Assembly: GCF_033095805.1 (NCBI RefSeq)
Contig: NZ_CP109901.1
Coordinates: 3,469,766 to 3,533,765 of the forward strand
From: Serratia sp. UGAL515B_01
GTDB taxonomy: Bacteria; Pseudomonadota; Gammaproteobacteria; Enterobacterales; Enterobacteriaceae
DNA length: 64,000 nt
Reading direction: 5' to 3'
Under the pieces are notes generated by a model. It searched no databases, was not told where the DNA came from, and worked only from the letters and a program-made list of their open reading frames with translations. The translations under genes and the position numbers were made by a program. Shown one piece after another: positions 1 through 9,288 of this stretch. The stretch's first letter is position 1, and every line of letters begins with the position of its first letter.

Positions 1-2232
1 GAAGTGGTAGTGGACCGTTTCAAAGTTCGTGACGATTTGGCACAGCGCCTGGCCGAGTCTTTTGAAACTGCGCTAGAACTCTCAGGCGGAACGGCCATCG
101 TTGCCGACATGGATGACGAAAAAGCAGAAGAACTGCTGTTCTCTGCCAATTTTGCCTGCCCAACCTGTGGTTACAGCATGCGTGAATTGGAACCGCGACT
201 GTTCTCATTCAACAACCCGGCGGGAGCCTGTCCAACCTGTGATGGGCTAGGTGTGCAGCAGTTTTTCGATCCTGAACGTGTGGTACAAAATCCCGACCTG
301 TCTCTTGCCGGCGGCGCTATTCGTGGTTGGGATCGTCGCAATTTCTATTATTTCCAGATGCTGCGTTCATTGGCTGAGCACTATGAATTTGATGTAGAAG
401 CGCCATTCAGCAGTCTGAGTGCCAGCGTACAAAAAGCCGTGCTCAGCGGCTCAGGCAAAGAATCAATCGAATTCAAATACATTAACGATCGTGGTGATAC
501 CACCGTGCGCCGTCATCCGTTTGAGGGTGTACTGCACAATATGGAACGCCGTTACAAAGAGACAGAATCCAGCGCTGTGCGGGAAGAACTGGCCAAATTT
601 ATCAGTAACCGCCCTTGCGCCTCATGCCATGGCACACGCCTGCGTGAAGAAGCACGTAACGTGTTCGTGGAAGATACAACGTTACCTGAGATTTCAGATC
701 TGAGTATCGGCCACGCGATGACATTCTTCCAGAACATGAAACTGAGCGGCCAACGCGCACAGATCGCCGAAAAAGTGCTGAAAGAGATTGGCGATCGCCT
801 GAAGTTCCTGGTCAATGTCGGCTTGAACTACCTTTCCCTATCGCGTTCTGCTGAGACACTCTCTGGGGGTGAAGCTCAGCGTATCCGTCTGGCCAGCCAG
901 ATCGGCGCAGGTTTGGTAGGTGTGATGTACGTGCTGGATGAACCTTCCATCGGCTTGCACCAGCGCGATAATGAGCGCCTGTTAGAGACTCTGATCCATC
1001 TGCGCAATCTGGGTAATACCGTGATTGTGGTTGAACACGATGAAGACGCGATCCGCGCCGCCGATCATGTGATCGATATTGGTCCCGGTGCCGGTGTGCA
1101 CGGTGGGCAAGTGGTTGCGGAAGGCACCGTTGAAGACATCATGGCAGAGCCAGACTCATTGACAGGCCAGTTCCTTAGCGGCAAACGCGAAATCGCTATC
1201 CCGGCACAACGCGTACCAGCAGACCCGGCTAAAGTGCTGAAGCTGAGCGGTGCTCGTGGCAATAACCTCAAAGATGTCACACTGACGCTGCCCGTGGGGC
1301 TGTTTACCTGTATTACCGGTGTTTCTGGTTCAGGCAAATCAACGCTGATCAACGATACGCTTTTTCCTATTGCCCAGCGTCAGCTCAACGGAGCGACCAT
1401 TGCCGAACCATCACCTTACCGTGAAGTGACTGGGCTGGAGCACTTCGACAAGGTGATCGACATCGATCAGAGTCCGATTGGTCGCACACCGCGTTCCAAC
1501 CCTGCAACCTATACCGGGATCTTTACGCCAGTACGTGAACTGTTTGCTGGCGTACCGGAATCCCGCACCCGTGGTTACACACCTGGCCGATTCAGCTTTA
1601 ACGTGAAGGGAGGCCGTTGTGAAGCCTGCCAGGGCGACGGCGTGATCAAGGTAGAGATGCACTTCCTGCCGGATATCTACGTACCCTGCGATCAGTGCAA
1701 AGGGAAGCGCTATAATCGCGAAACGTTGGAGGTGAAGTACAAAGGTAAAAATATCCACGAAGTGCTGGATATGACCATTGAAGAGGCTCGTGATTTCTTC
1801 GATGCGGTACCTGCACTGGCGCGTAAACTGCAAACGCTGATGGAGGTAGGGCTCTCTTACATCCGTCTGGGGCAGTCGGCAACTACCCTTTCCGGTGGTG
1901 AGGCGCAGCGTGTGAAACTGGCACGCGAACTGTCGAAACGCGGCACAGGCCAGACTCTGTATATCCTTGATGAACCAACCACAGGCCTGCATTTCGCCGA
2001 TATCCAACAGTTACTGGCGGTTCTGCATCAGCTGCGCGATCAAGGCAATACTATCGTCGTCATTGAACACAATCTGGACGTCATTAAAACAGCGGACTGG
2101 ATTGTCGATCTGGGGCCAGAGGGGGGGAGTGGTGGTGGCGAGATCTTGGTGTCTGGCACACCAGAAACCGTAGCGGGCTGCAAAACGTCACACACTGCGC
2201 GTTTCCTGAAGCCAATTTTGCATAAAAAATGA
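1..2232 (+). CDS. uvrA: UvrA excinuclease ABC subunit A (5' truncated by window edge)
   Basis: DNA damage sensor of nucleotide excision repair; works as a dimer with UvrB. The reading frame is open from the first base and gives about 743 residues, against ~940 for the E. coli protein, so roughly 200 N-terminal residues including the first Walker A lie outside the window. Visible: zinc-binding CxxC pairs (CPTCGYSM near residue 52), the first ABC signature [13 protein letters not shown], the second Walker [10 protein letters not shown], a second zinc module (CEAC...CDQC) and a second signature [12 protein letters not shown] with Walker [13 protein letters not shown]. It is followed by a repeat and a strong terminator shared with the convergent yjbR. 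The SOS promoter expected for uvrA would lie upstream of the window. Confidence 0.98.
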   Translation, partial: EVVVDRFKVRDDLAQRLAESFETALELSGGTAIVADMDDEKAEELLFSANFACPTCGYSMRELEPRLFSFNNPAGACPTCDGLGVQQFFDPERVVQNPDLSLAGGAIRGWDRRNFYYFQMLRSLAEHYEFDVEAPFSSLSASVQKAVLSGSGKESIEFKYINDRGDTTVRRHPFEGVLHNMERRYKETESSAVREELAKFISNRPCASCHGTRLREEARNVFVEDTTLPEISDLSIGHAMTFFQNMKLSGQRAQIAEKVLKEIGDRLKFLVNVGLNYLSLSRSAETLSGGEAQRIRLASQIGAGLVGVMYVLDEPSIGLHQRDNERLLETLIHLRNLGNTVIVVEHDEDAIRAADHVIDIGPGAGVHGGQVVAEGTVEDIMAEPDSLTGQFLSGKREIAIPAQRVPADPAKVLKLSGARGNNLKDVTLTLPVGLFTCITGVSGSGKSTLINDTLFPIAQRQLNGATIAEPSPYREVTGLEHFDKVIDIDQSPIGRTPRSNPATYTGIFTPVRELFAGVPESRTRGYTPGRFSFNVKGGRCEACQGDGVIKVEMHFLPDIYVPCDQCKGKRYNRETLEVKYKGKNIHEVLDMTIEEARDFFDAVPALARKLQTLMEVGLSYIRLGQSATTLSGGEAQRVKLARELSKRGTGQTLYILDEPTTGLHFADIQQLLAVLHQLRDQGNTIVVIEHNLDVIKTADWIVDLGPEGGSGGGEILVSGTPETVAGCKTSHTARFLKPILHKK

Positions 2233-2242
2233 TCTTATTCAT

Positions 2243-2330
2243 CATACTTCAAGTTGCCTGCGTTTTGGGGCCAGCACAAACACTGTTCAAAAACGCATGG
2301 CGTTTTTGACATGCAACTCGAATGATTTAG
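2243..2330. repeat. ERIC-like palindromic repeat after uvrA
   Basis: The outer arms CATACTTCAAGTTGC (2243-2257) and GCAACTCGAATGATTTAG (2313-2330) match the ends of enterobacterial ERIC elements as I remember them. The central ERIC core is replaced by other sequence containing a perfect 10-bp inverted repeat, TCAAAAACGC (2287-2296) / GCGTTTTTGA (2300-2309), with a 3-nt loop. Probably an internally deleted or alternative member of the family; it will fold in the uvrA 3' transcript. Confidence 0.6.
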
Positions 2331-2334
2331 AGCT

Positions 2335-2366
2335 GCCCCTCTCCTGACCAACGGCAGGAGAGGGGC
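2335..2366. terminator. Bidirectional hairpin terminator between uvrA and yjbR
   Basis: A perfect 12-bp stem, GCCCCTCTCCTG / CAGGAGAGGGGC, encloses an 8-nt loop. It sits between the convergent ends of uvrA and yjbR. The T-rich tract is short (CTTTACTTTC on the plus strand). Confidence 0.75.
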
Positions 2367-2373
2367 TTTACTT

Positions 2374-2733
2374 TCAGATACCCAGTTCTTGGCGTTTTTT
2401 CTTCGATAAACCCGCCGTGACCAATTGGTAAGAAATATCGATCAACCGATAAAACTGAGAATCTGGTAGTGCACCATCCAAGAAAATGCTGTTCCAATGC
2501 GCTTTATTGAGATAGTAGCCTGGGATAATTTCTGCATGTTGCCCACGCAGTTGTTCCGCGAGTTCTACCCCACATTTTAGCGAGATCACAGGTCGACCAT
2601 AGGCTTCACCGAACAATGCAAACATTTTGTCGGCAACTCTGACACGATCTGCCTGCCAATCATTCTGATAGTCGTGTTCACTGCCCGGTTTGGTAAGGCA
2701 ATAATCCATCAGTTGCTGTTTGTTCACGGTCAT
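2374..2733 (-). CDS. yjbR: YjbR, MmcQ/YjbR family protein
   Basis: Small protein of the MmcQ/YjbR family (CyaY-like fold, putative DNA binding; physiological role not established). The 119-residue product carries the family core, with NDWQADRVRVADKMFALF, a SLKC strand and LNKAHWNSIFLDG. I chose the ATG at 2733 because it gives the length of E. coli YjbR (118 aa) and aligns with its N-terminus. An in-frame ATG at 2766 abuts the tyrB stop codon, would add 11 residues and has no ribosome site. It lies directly downstream of tyrB on the same strand. E. coli keeps tyrB, yjbR and uvrA in the same neighbourhood. Confidence 0.88.
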   Translation of the reverse strand: MTVNKQQLMDYCLTKPGSEHDYQNDWQADRVRVADKMFALFGEAYGRPVISLKCGVELAEQLRGQHAEIIPGYYLNKAHWNSIFLDGALPDSQFYRLIDISYQLVTAGLSKKKRQELGI

Positions 2734-2766
2734 TTTCTCTGAGTCAATGGATGGGGTCGTTCTCAT

Positions 2767-3960
2767 TTACTGAACAGCCGCAAACGCCTCTGCTACCTGA
2801 TGCACGTTGTTATGATTGAGGCCAGCCACGCACATCCGCCCACTGTGGATCAGGTAGACACCAAACTCCTCACGCAGGCGATCAACCTGCGCCGCACTGA
2901 AACCGGTGTAACTGAACATCCCGCGTTGTTCCAGCAGGTAATCAAAATTACGCTGCGGCAAGGCACTCTTCAAGGTCTCTACCAGCACCTTACGCATTTC
3001 CAGGATACGGGTGCGCATGGACTCGACTTCAGCCAACCACTCGGCCTTCAGTTGTGGGTCATTCAATACTTTTGCCACAACTTGCGCACCAAAATTCGGT
3101 GGGCTGGAGTAGTTACGACGCACAGTGGCTTTCAGTTGCCCAAGCACACGCTCGGCAGCATCACTGCTTTCACACAACACGGATAGCCCACCAACGCGCT
3201 CACCGTAAAGCGAGAATATTTTCGAGAATGAGTTGCTCACCAGGCTTGGCAGGCCCGCCGCCGCAATAGCGCGGATAGCGTAGACATCCTGCTCAATCCC
3301 GCCACCAAAACCTTGATAAGCAATGTCGAGGAATGGGATCAATTCACGTTCAGCGAGCGCTTCAACCACCAGATCCCATTGGGTAGCTGTAAGATCGGAG
3401 CCAGTCGGGTTGTGACAACAAGGGTGCAATAGCACAATGCTTCTGGCTGGCAGCGTTTTCAACGTGTCCAGCATGGCGTCAAATTTCACCCCTAGGTTTT
3501 CACTATCAAAATAGGGATAGGTATTCACCTTAAAACCGGCACCAGAGAAGATTGCCACGTGGTTTTCCCAGGTAGGGTCGCTGACCCATACCTGTGAATC
3601 CGGGAAGTAACTCTTTAGGAAATCAGCACCGACTTTCAGCGCACCTGAGCCACCAATGGTTTGGATCGTGGCGATACGACCCTGTTGCAACATGGTATGC
3701 TCGGCACCGAACAACAGTTGCTGGATCGCATTGCGGTAGGGCTGTAAGCCTTCCATTGGCAGATAGACTGATGCGCCGTGCTCAATACTGTTAAGCTGGG
3801 CTTCTGCGGCAGCCACCGCCCTCATCTGCGGAATAATCCCCTGCTCGTTATAATACAAGCCGATACTCAGGTTAACTTTGTGAGTACGGGGATCTTTTTT
3901 GAATTTTTCCATCAGCGACAGAATTGGGTCACCTGCATAAGCATCAACATTCTGGAACAC
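2767..3960 (-). CDS. tyrB: TyrB aromatic-amino-acid aminotransferase
   Basis: PLP-dependent cytosolic aminotransferase that makes tyrosine and phenylalanine from their keto acids, and can also make leucine and aspartate. The 397-residue length equals E. coli TyrB and the start [14 protein letters not shown] aligns exactly. The PLP Schiff-base lysine is K247 in [17 protein letters not shown]. Cofactor-site motifs GGSGALK (103-109), HNPTG (183-187) and LDIAYQG (211-217) are present, and the substrate-binding Arg lies in [10 protein letters not shown] near the C-terminus. The divergent neighbour encodes a PheC-like enzyme of the same pathway. I could not find a convincing TyrR box in the short upstream region. 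Confidence 0.97.
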   Translation of the reverse strand: MFQNVDAYAGDPILSLMEKFKKDPRTHKVNLSIGLYYNEQGIIPQMRAVAAAEAQLNSIEHGASVYLPMEGLQPYRNAIQQLLFGAEHTMLQQGRIATIQTIGGSGALKVGADFLKSYFPDSQVWVSDPTWENHVAIFSGAGFKVNTYPYFDSENLGVKFDAMLDTLKTLPARSIVLLHPCCHNPTGSDLTATQWDLVVEALAERELIPFLDIAYQGFGGGIEQDVYAIRAIAAAGLPSLVSNSFSKIFSLYGERVGGLSVLCESSDAAERVLGQLKATVRRNYSSPPNFGAQVVAKVLNDPQLKAEWLAEVESMRTRILEMRKVLVETLKSALPQRNFDYLLEQRGMFSYTGFSAAQVDRLREEFGVYLIHSGRMCVAGLNHNNVHQVAEAFAAVQ

Positions 3961-4004
3961 GGGTTGGTTCTCCTGATTTGGGTTGTTCTGAACATCATCT
4001 ACTA

Positions 4005-4031
4005 TATACCCTAAACAATTCGAGTTGCATG
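4005..4031. repeat. Half ERIC-like repeat in tyrB/pheC intergenic region
   Basis: TATACCCTAAACAATTCGAG followed by TTGCATG matches one terminal arm of the ERIC family. The opposite arm is missing, so this is a solo end or a remnant. It lies between the divergent tyrB and pheC-like starts and may overlap promoter elements of either gene. Confidence 0.55.
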
Positions 4032-4132
4032 AAAAGGGTAACTCAGCCCCTTCGCAAATTGCAGAACAATACGTGTATGAACGTTAGACTATGGCTTGAG
4101 AATAAATACAACAGGTATAAAAGGGATAACAA

Positions 4133-4900
4133 ATGAAGAAATTATTACCTCTCGCTTTGCTGCTTGCAGTTGGAAGCACCAGTGCACAATCCAATCTGGA
4201 TAAGGTGTTGCAGCAAAAAGTGCTGACGGTCTGCACCACCGGCGATTACAAGCCTTATACCTTCTTGAAAGAAGATGGCAGCTACGAGGGTATTGATATC
4301 GAGATGGCCGAGTCACTGGCGAAAAGCATGGGAGCCAAAGTGAAGTGGGTTAAAACCACATGGAAAACCCTGATGCCTGACTTTGTATCAGGGAAATGCG
4401 ATATCGCTATGGGGGGGATCTCAGTCACTCTGGAACGCCAGAAACAGGTATTCTTCGCTGAACGGCTTGATACCGATGGTAAAATACCGCTGGTGCGTTG
4501 CACCGATGTGAAAAAATACCGGACTCTAGAGCAGATTAATAAACCTTCGGTCCGCATGATAGAGCCCGCTGGCGGGACCAATGAAGCCTTTGTTCAAGCC
4601 TACTTGCCCAAGGCTAACCTGACGCTATCTCATGACAATATGGGTATTTTCCAGCAATTGGTTGATCGCAAAGTAGACGTGATGATCACCGATGCCTCAG
4701 AAGCCCTTTATCAACAAAAACAATTCCCTAAGCTGTGTGCGGTGAACCCGGATAAACCTATGCAATATGGTGAGAAAGCGTACATGTTGCCGCGCGACGA
4801 TATGAGTTGGAAACTGTATGTCGATCAGTGGCTGCACCTAAGCAAAGCCAGTGGGGAGTATCAGAAGATTATCGAACAGTGGTTGGCGGTAAGAAAGTGA
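4133..4900 (+). CDS. pheC: PheC-type periplasmic cyclohexadienyl dehydratase
   Basis: 255 residues with a signal peptide (MKKLLPLALLLAVGSTSAQS) and a solute-binding-protein family 3 fold. It resembles Pseudomonas PheC rather than an amino-acid binding protein: TTGDYKPYTF (35-44), LMPDFVSGKCDIAMGGIS, LERQKQVFF, PAGGTNEAF, DNMGIFQQLVDRKVDVMITDASEA and QYGEKAYMLPRDD all have close PheC counterparts. Glu190 in TDASE occupies what I believe is the general-acid position of PheC (Glu173 in mature Pseudomonas numbering). PheC converts prephenate to phenylpyruvate, and arogenate to phenylalanine, in the periplasm. The divergent tyrB supplies the matching transaminase, and no permease genes accompany it. 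General annotation would say 'transporter substrate-binding protein'; the enzyme call is inference from motifs. Confidence 0.8.
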   Translation: MKKLLPLALLLAVGSTSAQSNLDKVLQQKVLTVCTTGDYKPYTFLKEDGSYEGIDIEMAESLAKSMGAKVKWVKTTWKTLMPDFVSGKCDIAMGGISVTLERQKQVFFAERLDTDGKIPLVRCTDVKKYRTLEQINKPSVRMIEPAGGTNEAFVQAYLPKANLTLSHDNMGIFQQLVDRKVDVMITDASEALYQQKQFPKLCAVNPDKPMQYGEKAYMLPRDDMSWKLYVDQWLHLSKASGEYQKIIEQWLAVRK

Positions 4901-4911
4901 TGTGATATTCG

Positions 4912-4949
4912 CTCCCCCTCGTTACACTTCTGGAAAAATTGAGGGGGAG
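4912..4949. terminator. Hairpin between pheC and alr
   Basis: A 9-bp stem, CTCCCCCTC (4912-4920) / GAGGGGGAG (4941-4949), with a 20-nt loop separates two convergent genes. There is no clear T tract, so intrinsic termination is only likely. Confidence 0.5.
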
Positions 4950-4959
4950 AAACCGCTGG

Positions 4960-6039
4960 CTACTCGCCAATGTATTCCATCGTTACGCGCTGGGTCAGTT
5001 TGGTGATCAACTCATAAGCACTCATTCCGCTGAAAGCGGCAACCCGCTCAACCGGTAACTGATTGCCCCATAACACTACTTCATCACCCACTTTATCAGC
5101 TGCACCTGGCCCCAGATCCACCGAAATCATATCCATGGACACGCGGCCTACTATCGGCACTTCACGGCCATTCACCCACACTGGCGTGCCGGGAGAGACA
5201 ATGCGTGGATAACCATCACCATAACCCATAGCTACCACACCAAGACGGGTATCCCGCTCGCTTACCCAAACCCCACCATAACCCACAGGCTCATTCGCTT
5301 TATGCTCTCGCACCGCGATCAGGCTGGATTTAAGCGTCATGGCGGGCTGCAGACCAAAGTTATCGGCGTATAGCGTGTCTAATGGGGAGACACCATAAAG
5401 AATAATGCCAGGGCGTACCCAGTCGTAATGAGCCTGTGGCCACAGCAAAATCCCACCGGAAGCCGCAATCGATTTCTGACCCGCTTTATCAGCGATAAAG
5501 CGTTCGAAACAGTCGATCTGCTTTTCTGTCGTATCCACCTGTGGTTCGTCGGCACGGCTAAAGTGGCTCATGATATTAACCGGCTGCGCCACGTTAGGGC
5601 ATGCGCACAAACGCTGATAAAATGCTTCGGCCTGCTCAGGGCGAACCCCCAAGCGATGCATCCCGGTATCAAGTTTCATCCATACCCGTAACGGATGTGC
5701 CAATTCGCCCTGTTCCAGCGATTCCAACTGCTCAATACTGTGGATGACAGTTTCGATATTATTCGCCACCAATGCGGGCAAATCTTCAGCACAGAAGAAG
5801 CCTTCCAGTAGCAGGATCGGTTTGATGATGCCGCCAGCTCTGAGTATCAACGCTTCTGCAATACGCGCCACGCCATAGCAGTCGGCATCTTGCAGCGCGT
5901 GGGCAGCCTCCAGCAGGCCATGTCCATAAGCGTTGGCTTTCACAACGGCGATCAGGCGGCTTTGTGGTGCCATACGGCGCACCTGTTGCAGGTTATGTCG
6001 CAGAGCACGGCGGTCAATTACAGCAGTTGCCGCTTTCAT
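4960..6039 (-). CDS. alr: Alr alanine racemase
   Basis: PLP-dependent racemase that supplies D-alanine for peptidoglycan. The product has 359 residues, the same as E. coli Alr. The PLP lysine is K34 in [11 protein letters not shown] and the second catalytic base is Tyr254 in PVGYGGVW. The GYGDGYPR segment and the C-terminal beta domain are complete. The start codon has an AAGGAA ribosome site and lies 17 bp downstream of the dnaB stop, so it is probably cotranscribed with dnaB, the E. coli arrangement. Confidence 0.97.
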   Translation of the reverse strand: MKAATAVIDRRALRHNLQQVRRMAPQSRLIAVVKANAYGHGLLEAAHALQDADCYGVARIAEALILRAGGIIKPILLLEGFFCAEDLPALVANNIETVIHSIEQLESLEQGELAHPLRVWMKLDTGMHRLGVRPEQAEAFYQRLCACPNVAQPVNIMSHFSRADEPQVDTTEKQIDCFERFIADKAGQKSIAASGGILLWPQAHYDWVRPGIILYGVSPLDTLYADNFGLQPAMTLKSSLIAVREHKANEPVGYGGVWVSERDTRLGVVAMGYGDGYPRIVSPGTPVWVNGREVPIVGRVSMDMISVDLGPGAADKVGDEVVLWGNQLPVERVAAFSGMSAYELITKLTQRVTMEYIGE

Positions 6040-6056
6040 TTCAGTTCCTTAGCTGA

Positions 6057-7469
6057 CTATTCATCATCATATTGTGGCCCCGCGTAGTTATCGAAGCGCG
6101 ACCATTGCCCGTTAAAGGTTAAGCGCACGGTGCCGATAGGGCCATTACGCTGCTTACCCAGAATAATTTCAGCAACTCCTTTGAGATCGCTGTTTTCGTG
6201 ATAAACCTCATCGCGGTAGATAAACATGATCAAGTCAGCATCCTGCTCAATAGAGCCTGATTCACGCAGATCGGAGTTAACCGGGCGTTTATCTGCACGT
6301 TGTTCCAGGCTTCGGTTCAACTGCGACAATGCGACTACCGGAACCTGTAATTCTTTCGCCAACGCTTTCAGAGAGCGGGAAATTTCGGCAATCTCAAGGG
6401 TACGGTTATCAGACAACGCAGGCACACGCATCAATTGCAGATAGTCGATCATAATCAGGCTAAGCCCGTCATGCTCACGGAAAATACGGCGCGCACGGGA
6501 ACGCACTTCGGTCGGCGTTAAACCAGAGGAGTCGTCGATGTACATATTGCGTTTCTCCAGCAAGATCCCCATGGTGCTGGAAATTCGCGCCCAATCCTCA
6601 TCATCAAGCTGACCGGTTCGGATACGGGTCTGATCGACGCGTGACAACGAAGCCAACATACGCATCATAAGCTGGTTGCCGGGCATTTCCAGGCTGAAGA
6701 TCAGCACCGGTTTATCTTGCATCATCGCAGCGTTTTCACACAGGTTCATAGCGAACGTGGTTTTACCCATCGAAGGACGCGCTGCGACAATGATCAAATC
6801 CGACTTCTGCAAACCAGCCGTTTTTTTGTCCAAATCCCCATAGCCAGTGGAGACCCCGGTTACGCCATCGTGTGGGCGTTGATAAAGTTGTTCAATACGA
6901 GCAACGGTATCTTCTAGAATACGTTCGATCCCTTTCGGGCCATCATCTTTACTGGCACGGTTTTCAGCAATCTGAAATACCCGAGATTCAGCTAGGTCGA
7001 GCAAATCCTCGCTACTGCGCCCCTGCGGATCGTAACCCGCATCGGCAATCTCGTTAGCAACGGAAATCATTTCACGTACGACCGCACGTTCGCGCACAAT
7101 GTCAGCATAAGCACCGATGTTGGCAGCACTCGGGGTATTTTTGGAAAGTTCCGCCAGATAGGCAAACCCCCCCACTGATTCCAATTCCCCTTTCTGTTCC
7201 AACGATTCGGACAATGTGATCAGATCTATCGGGCGGTTCATTTCCAACAGACGCTGCATCTCGGTAAAGATCAGACGATGTGGGCGGCTGAAGAAATCAT
7301 TGGAGACCACGCGTTCAGCGACGTTGTCCCAACGTTCATTATCCAGCATCAAACCGCCCAACACGGACTGCTCCGCCTCCAGCGAATGTGGCGGCATCTT
7401 CAGCCCTTCCATCTGGCGGTCTCTGGGTTCGTACGTGTTTGTTTTATTGGTTGGTTTTTTGCCTGCCAT
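6057..7469 (-). CDS. dnaB: DnaB replicative DNA helicase
   Basis: Hexameric 5'-3' helicase that unwinds DNA at the replication fork and recruits primase. 470 residues, E. coli-like. The N-terminal primase-interacting domain (about 25-130) is followed by a linker and a RecA-like motor with Walker A ARPSMGKTT (230-238) and Walker B LIMIDYLQLM. The C-terminal NGPIGTVRLTF loop is present. No intein is inserted at the P-loop, a site where some bacterial DnaB proteins carry one. alr follows closely downstream. Confidence 0.98.
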   Translation of the reverse strand: MAGKKPTNKTNTYEPRDRQMEGLKMPPHSLEAEQSVLGGLMLDNERWDNVAERVVSNDFFSRPHRLIFTEMQRLLEMNRPIDLITLSESLEQKGELESVGGFAYLAELSKNTPSAANIGAYADIVRERAVVREMISVANEIADAGYDPQGRSSEDLLDLAESRVFQIAENRASKDDGPKGIERILEDTVARIEQLYQRPHDGVTGVSTGYGDLDKKTAGLQKSDLIIVAARPSMGKTTFAMNLCENAAMMQDKPVLIFSLEMPGNQLMMRMLASLSRVDQTRIRTGQLDDEDWARISSTMGILLEKRNMYIDDSSGLTPTEVRSRARRIFREHDGLSLIMIDYLQLMRVPALSDNRTLEIAEISRSLKALAKELQVPVVALSQLNRSLEQRADKRPVNSDLRESGSIEQDADLIMFIYRDEVYHENSDLKGVAEIILGKQRNGPIGTVRLTFNGQWSRFDNYAGPQYDDE

Positions 7470-7646
7470 GAAGCGTTTTCTTTATCCGGTTGCGAAGGGT
7501 AAATCCTGACGCGAGAGTATACGTGATTTTAATCGATGATTCCTGCGGCATCCCTTAGCAAAAAAGGATAAATCGTGAATTGGCAAACTGGATAGCTGAT
7601 ACTGAAAAGCGTAGTCTGGAACCAGACTGTCAAAGGAGGTAACGAC

Positions 7647-8636
7647 ATGGCCAAGCGCATTCAATTCTCCGCCACGGGTGGCCCAGAAGTGCTGCAATAT
7701 GTAGATTTTACCCCTATTGCTCCCGCCACTGGCGAGGTTCAGGTAGAGAACAAAGCGATCGGTATCAACTTTATCGATACTTACATACGAAGTGGGTTAT
7801 ACCCCTCGGAAAAACTCCCCAGTGGCCTAGGTTCTGAAGCGGCAGGTGTGGTGACTAAAGTGGGAGCAGGCGTCAGCACACTCAAACCCGGCGATCGCGT
7901 CGTTTATGCTCAATCCACTCAGGGTGCCTACTCTGAAATTCACAACGTTCGGGAGGATAAAGTGGCCATCCTGCCTGACAACCTCAGCTTTGAGCAGGGT
8001 GCCGCGTCCTTTCTCAAAGGGTTAACCGTGCATTATCTGTTACGCCAGACCTATGAGGTTAAACCCGGTGAGATTTTCCTGTTCCATGCCGCTGCCGGCG
8101 GCGTTGGGCTGATCGCCTGCCAGTGGGCCAAAGCCTTGGGTGCCAAACTGATTGGCAGTGTGAGTTCTGAAGAAAAAGCACAACAGGCGAAACAAGCAGG
8201 TGCATGGGCGACCATTAACTATCGCAAAGAAAACATAGTTCAACGTGTGGAAGAATTAACCAACGGTGAGAAAGTTAGCGTGGTTTATGACTCGGTCGGG
8301 AAAAGTACCTGGCAAGACTCGCTCAATAGCCTTAAGCGTCGGGGGTTGTTAGTCAGCTTCGGTAACGCCTCTGGCCCGGTAACCGGTGTCGATCTGGCTT
8401 TGCTGAATCAGAAAGGCTCATTATACGTCACCCGCCCCTCGCTCAATGGCTATATCACCAACCGCCAGGAATTGCAGTTTGCCAGTAATGAGTTGTTCTC
8501 GCTGATTGGCAGCGGGGCGATAAGAGTTGATGTGAAAAAAGAGCAGATATTTGGGCTTTCAGACGCGCAACGGGCACACGGATTGCTTGAAAGTGGCCAA
8601 ACCAGCGGATCTTGCCTGCTGATCCCAGGGTTTTAA
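7647..8636 (+). CDS. qorA: QorA NADPH-dependent quinone oxidoreductase
   Basis: Zeta-crystallin-type medium-chain reductase that reduces quinones with NADPH. It is cytosolic and needs no zinc. The 329 residues include the GroES-like N-terminal part with GINFIDTYIRSGLYP (39-53) and the nucleotide-binding motif AAGGVG (149-154). A strong AGGAGGT ribosome site precedes ATG 7647. It is divergent from dnaB, as in E. coli, and has its own strong terminator. Confidence 0.95.
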   Translation: MAKRIQFSATGGPEVLQYVDFTPIAPATGEVQVENKAIGINFIDTYIRSGLYPSEKLPSGLGSEAAGVVTKVGAGVSTLKPGDRVVYAQSTQGAYSEIHNVREDKVAILPDNLSFEQGAASFLKGLTVHYLLRQTYEVKPGEIFLFHAAAGGVGLIACQWAKALGAKLIGSVSSEEKAQQAKQAGAWATINYRKENIVQRVEELTNGEKVSVVYDSVGKSTWQDSLNSLKRRGLLVSFGNASGPVTGVDLALLNQKGSLYVTRPSLNGYITNRQELQFASNELFSLIGSGAIRVDVKKEQIFGLSDAQRAHGLLESGQTSGSCLLIPGF

Positions 8637-8643
8637 GCCAATA

Positions 8644-8667
8644 AAAGGGCTCCGCACGGAGCCCTTT
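8644..8667 (+). terminator. Rho-independent terminator of qorA
   Basis: AAAGGGCTCCG pairs with CGGAGCCCTTT around a two-base centre, giving a GC-rich stem ending in T residues, 8 bases after the qorA stop codon. Confidence 0.88.
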
Positions 8668-8911
8668 CTATTACTGCATTTTGTAAGGGTAGAGCTCAAT
8701 TCGCAAGAGATTACGGGTTGCTTTAACAACGCTAGTATATGCCCAGCGGGGATAATACCCTTCGCATTGCTGCAGAGGTAAACATCCTAACAGCCAGATA
8801 ATGTAAATAAAATGTTTGCTTAAAAAACCTCAAGGTGTGAACCCTAGCGCACTAGCAGGCAAACAGCACTGTAATTTTCAGCATGGATGACTGATTTTAC
8901 AGCAAAAAATC

Positions 8912-9130
8912 TTAATAGCGCCGTATTTGTGGCTTCTGCATTGAACGGTATATCCACACACCAATTACTGCCAGGATTAACCATGGCAACAATTTGATCA
9001 CAATCGCAAACAATCCGCCTAATAGCATAAAAGCCGCCGCTACGAACAACGCCGCGATGACGCCCAGCAGAGAGACCCCAGTCACCAACAGCATAACGAC
9101 AAAACCGATAATAAAGAAAAGTTCCAACAT
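8912..9130 (-). CDS. pspG: PspG phage-shock envelope stress protein
   Basis: Small inner-membrane member of the phage-shock regulon, which responds to inner-membrane stress. The 72 residues are dominated by two to three hydrophobic segments. The start MLELFFIIGFVVMLLVTGVS and the centre IKLLPWL align closely with E. coli PspG (YjbO). The C-terminal tail is shorter, ending QKPQIRRY. An AAGGAG site precedes the ATG. In E. coli pspG is a single gene under sigma-54 and PspF; I could not place a convincing sigma-54 promoter here. dusA lies on its upstream side, as in E. coli. Confidence 0.9.
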   Translation of the reverse strand: MLELFFIIGFVVMLLVTGVSLLGVIAALFVAAAFMLLGGLFAIVIKLLPWLILAVIGVWIYRSMQKPQIRRY

Positions 9131-9288
9131 AGATTGCTCCTTGGCAAAACAATGTGTCTGCCTTGTTCATTACAAGAAGCATGCCAATATGAATAAAAAA
9201 TTAACGCATTGAAAAATAATAACAATAATGCCACAACAAATGGTGTCATTGGTCAAAAAAACCAAATTTTAGTCAAATAAATGACAAA

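Noticed and set aside
1411..2007. 198-codon minus-strand frame inside uvrA
   Set aside because: Antisense shadow of a conserved coding sequence, with no independent support.
9148..9163. Sigma-54-like sequence (AGGCAGACACATTGTT on the minus strand) upstream of pspG
   Set aside because: The -12 element is GT rather than GC, and the implied start (near 9137) would leave the AAGGAG ribosome site (9138-9143) outside the transcript.
8844..9182. 112-codon frame overlapping pspG on the same strand
   Set aside because: Shadow of pspG in another frame; low-complexity, no ribosome site or family match.
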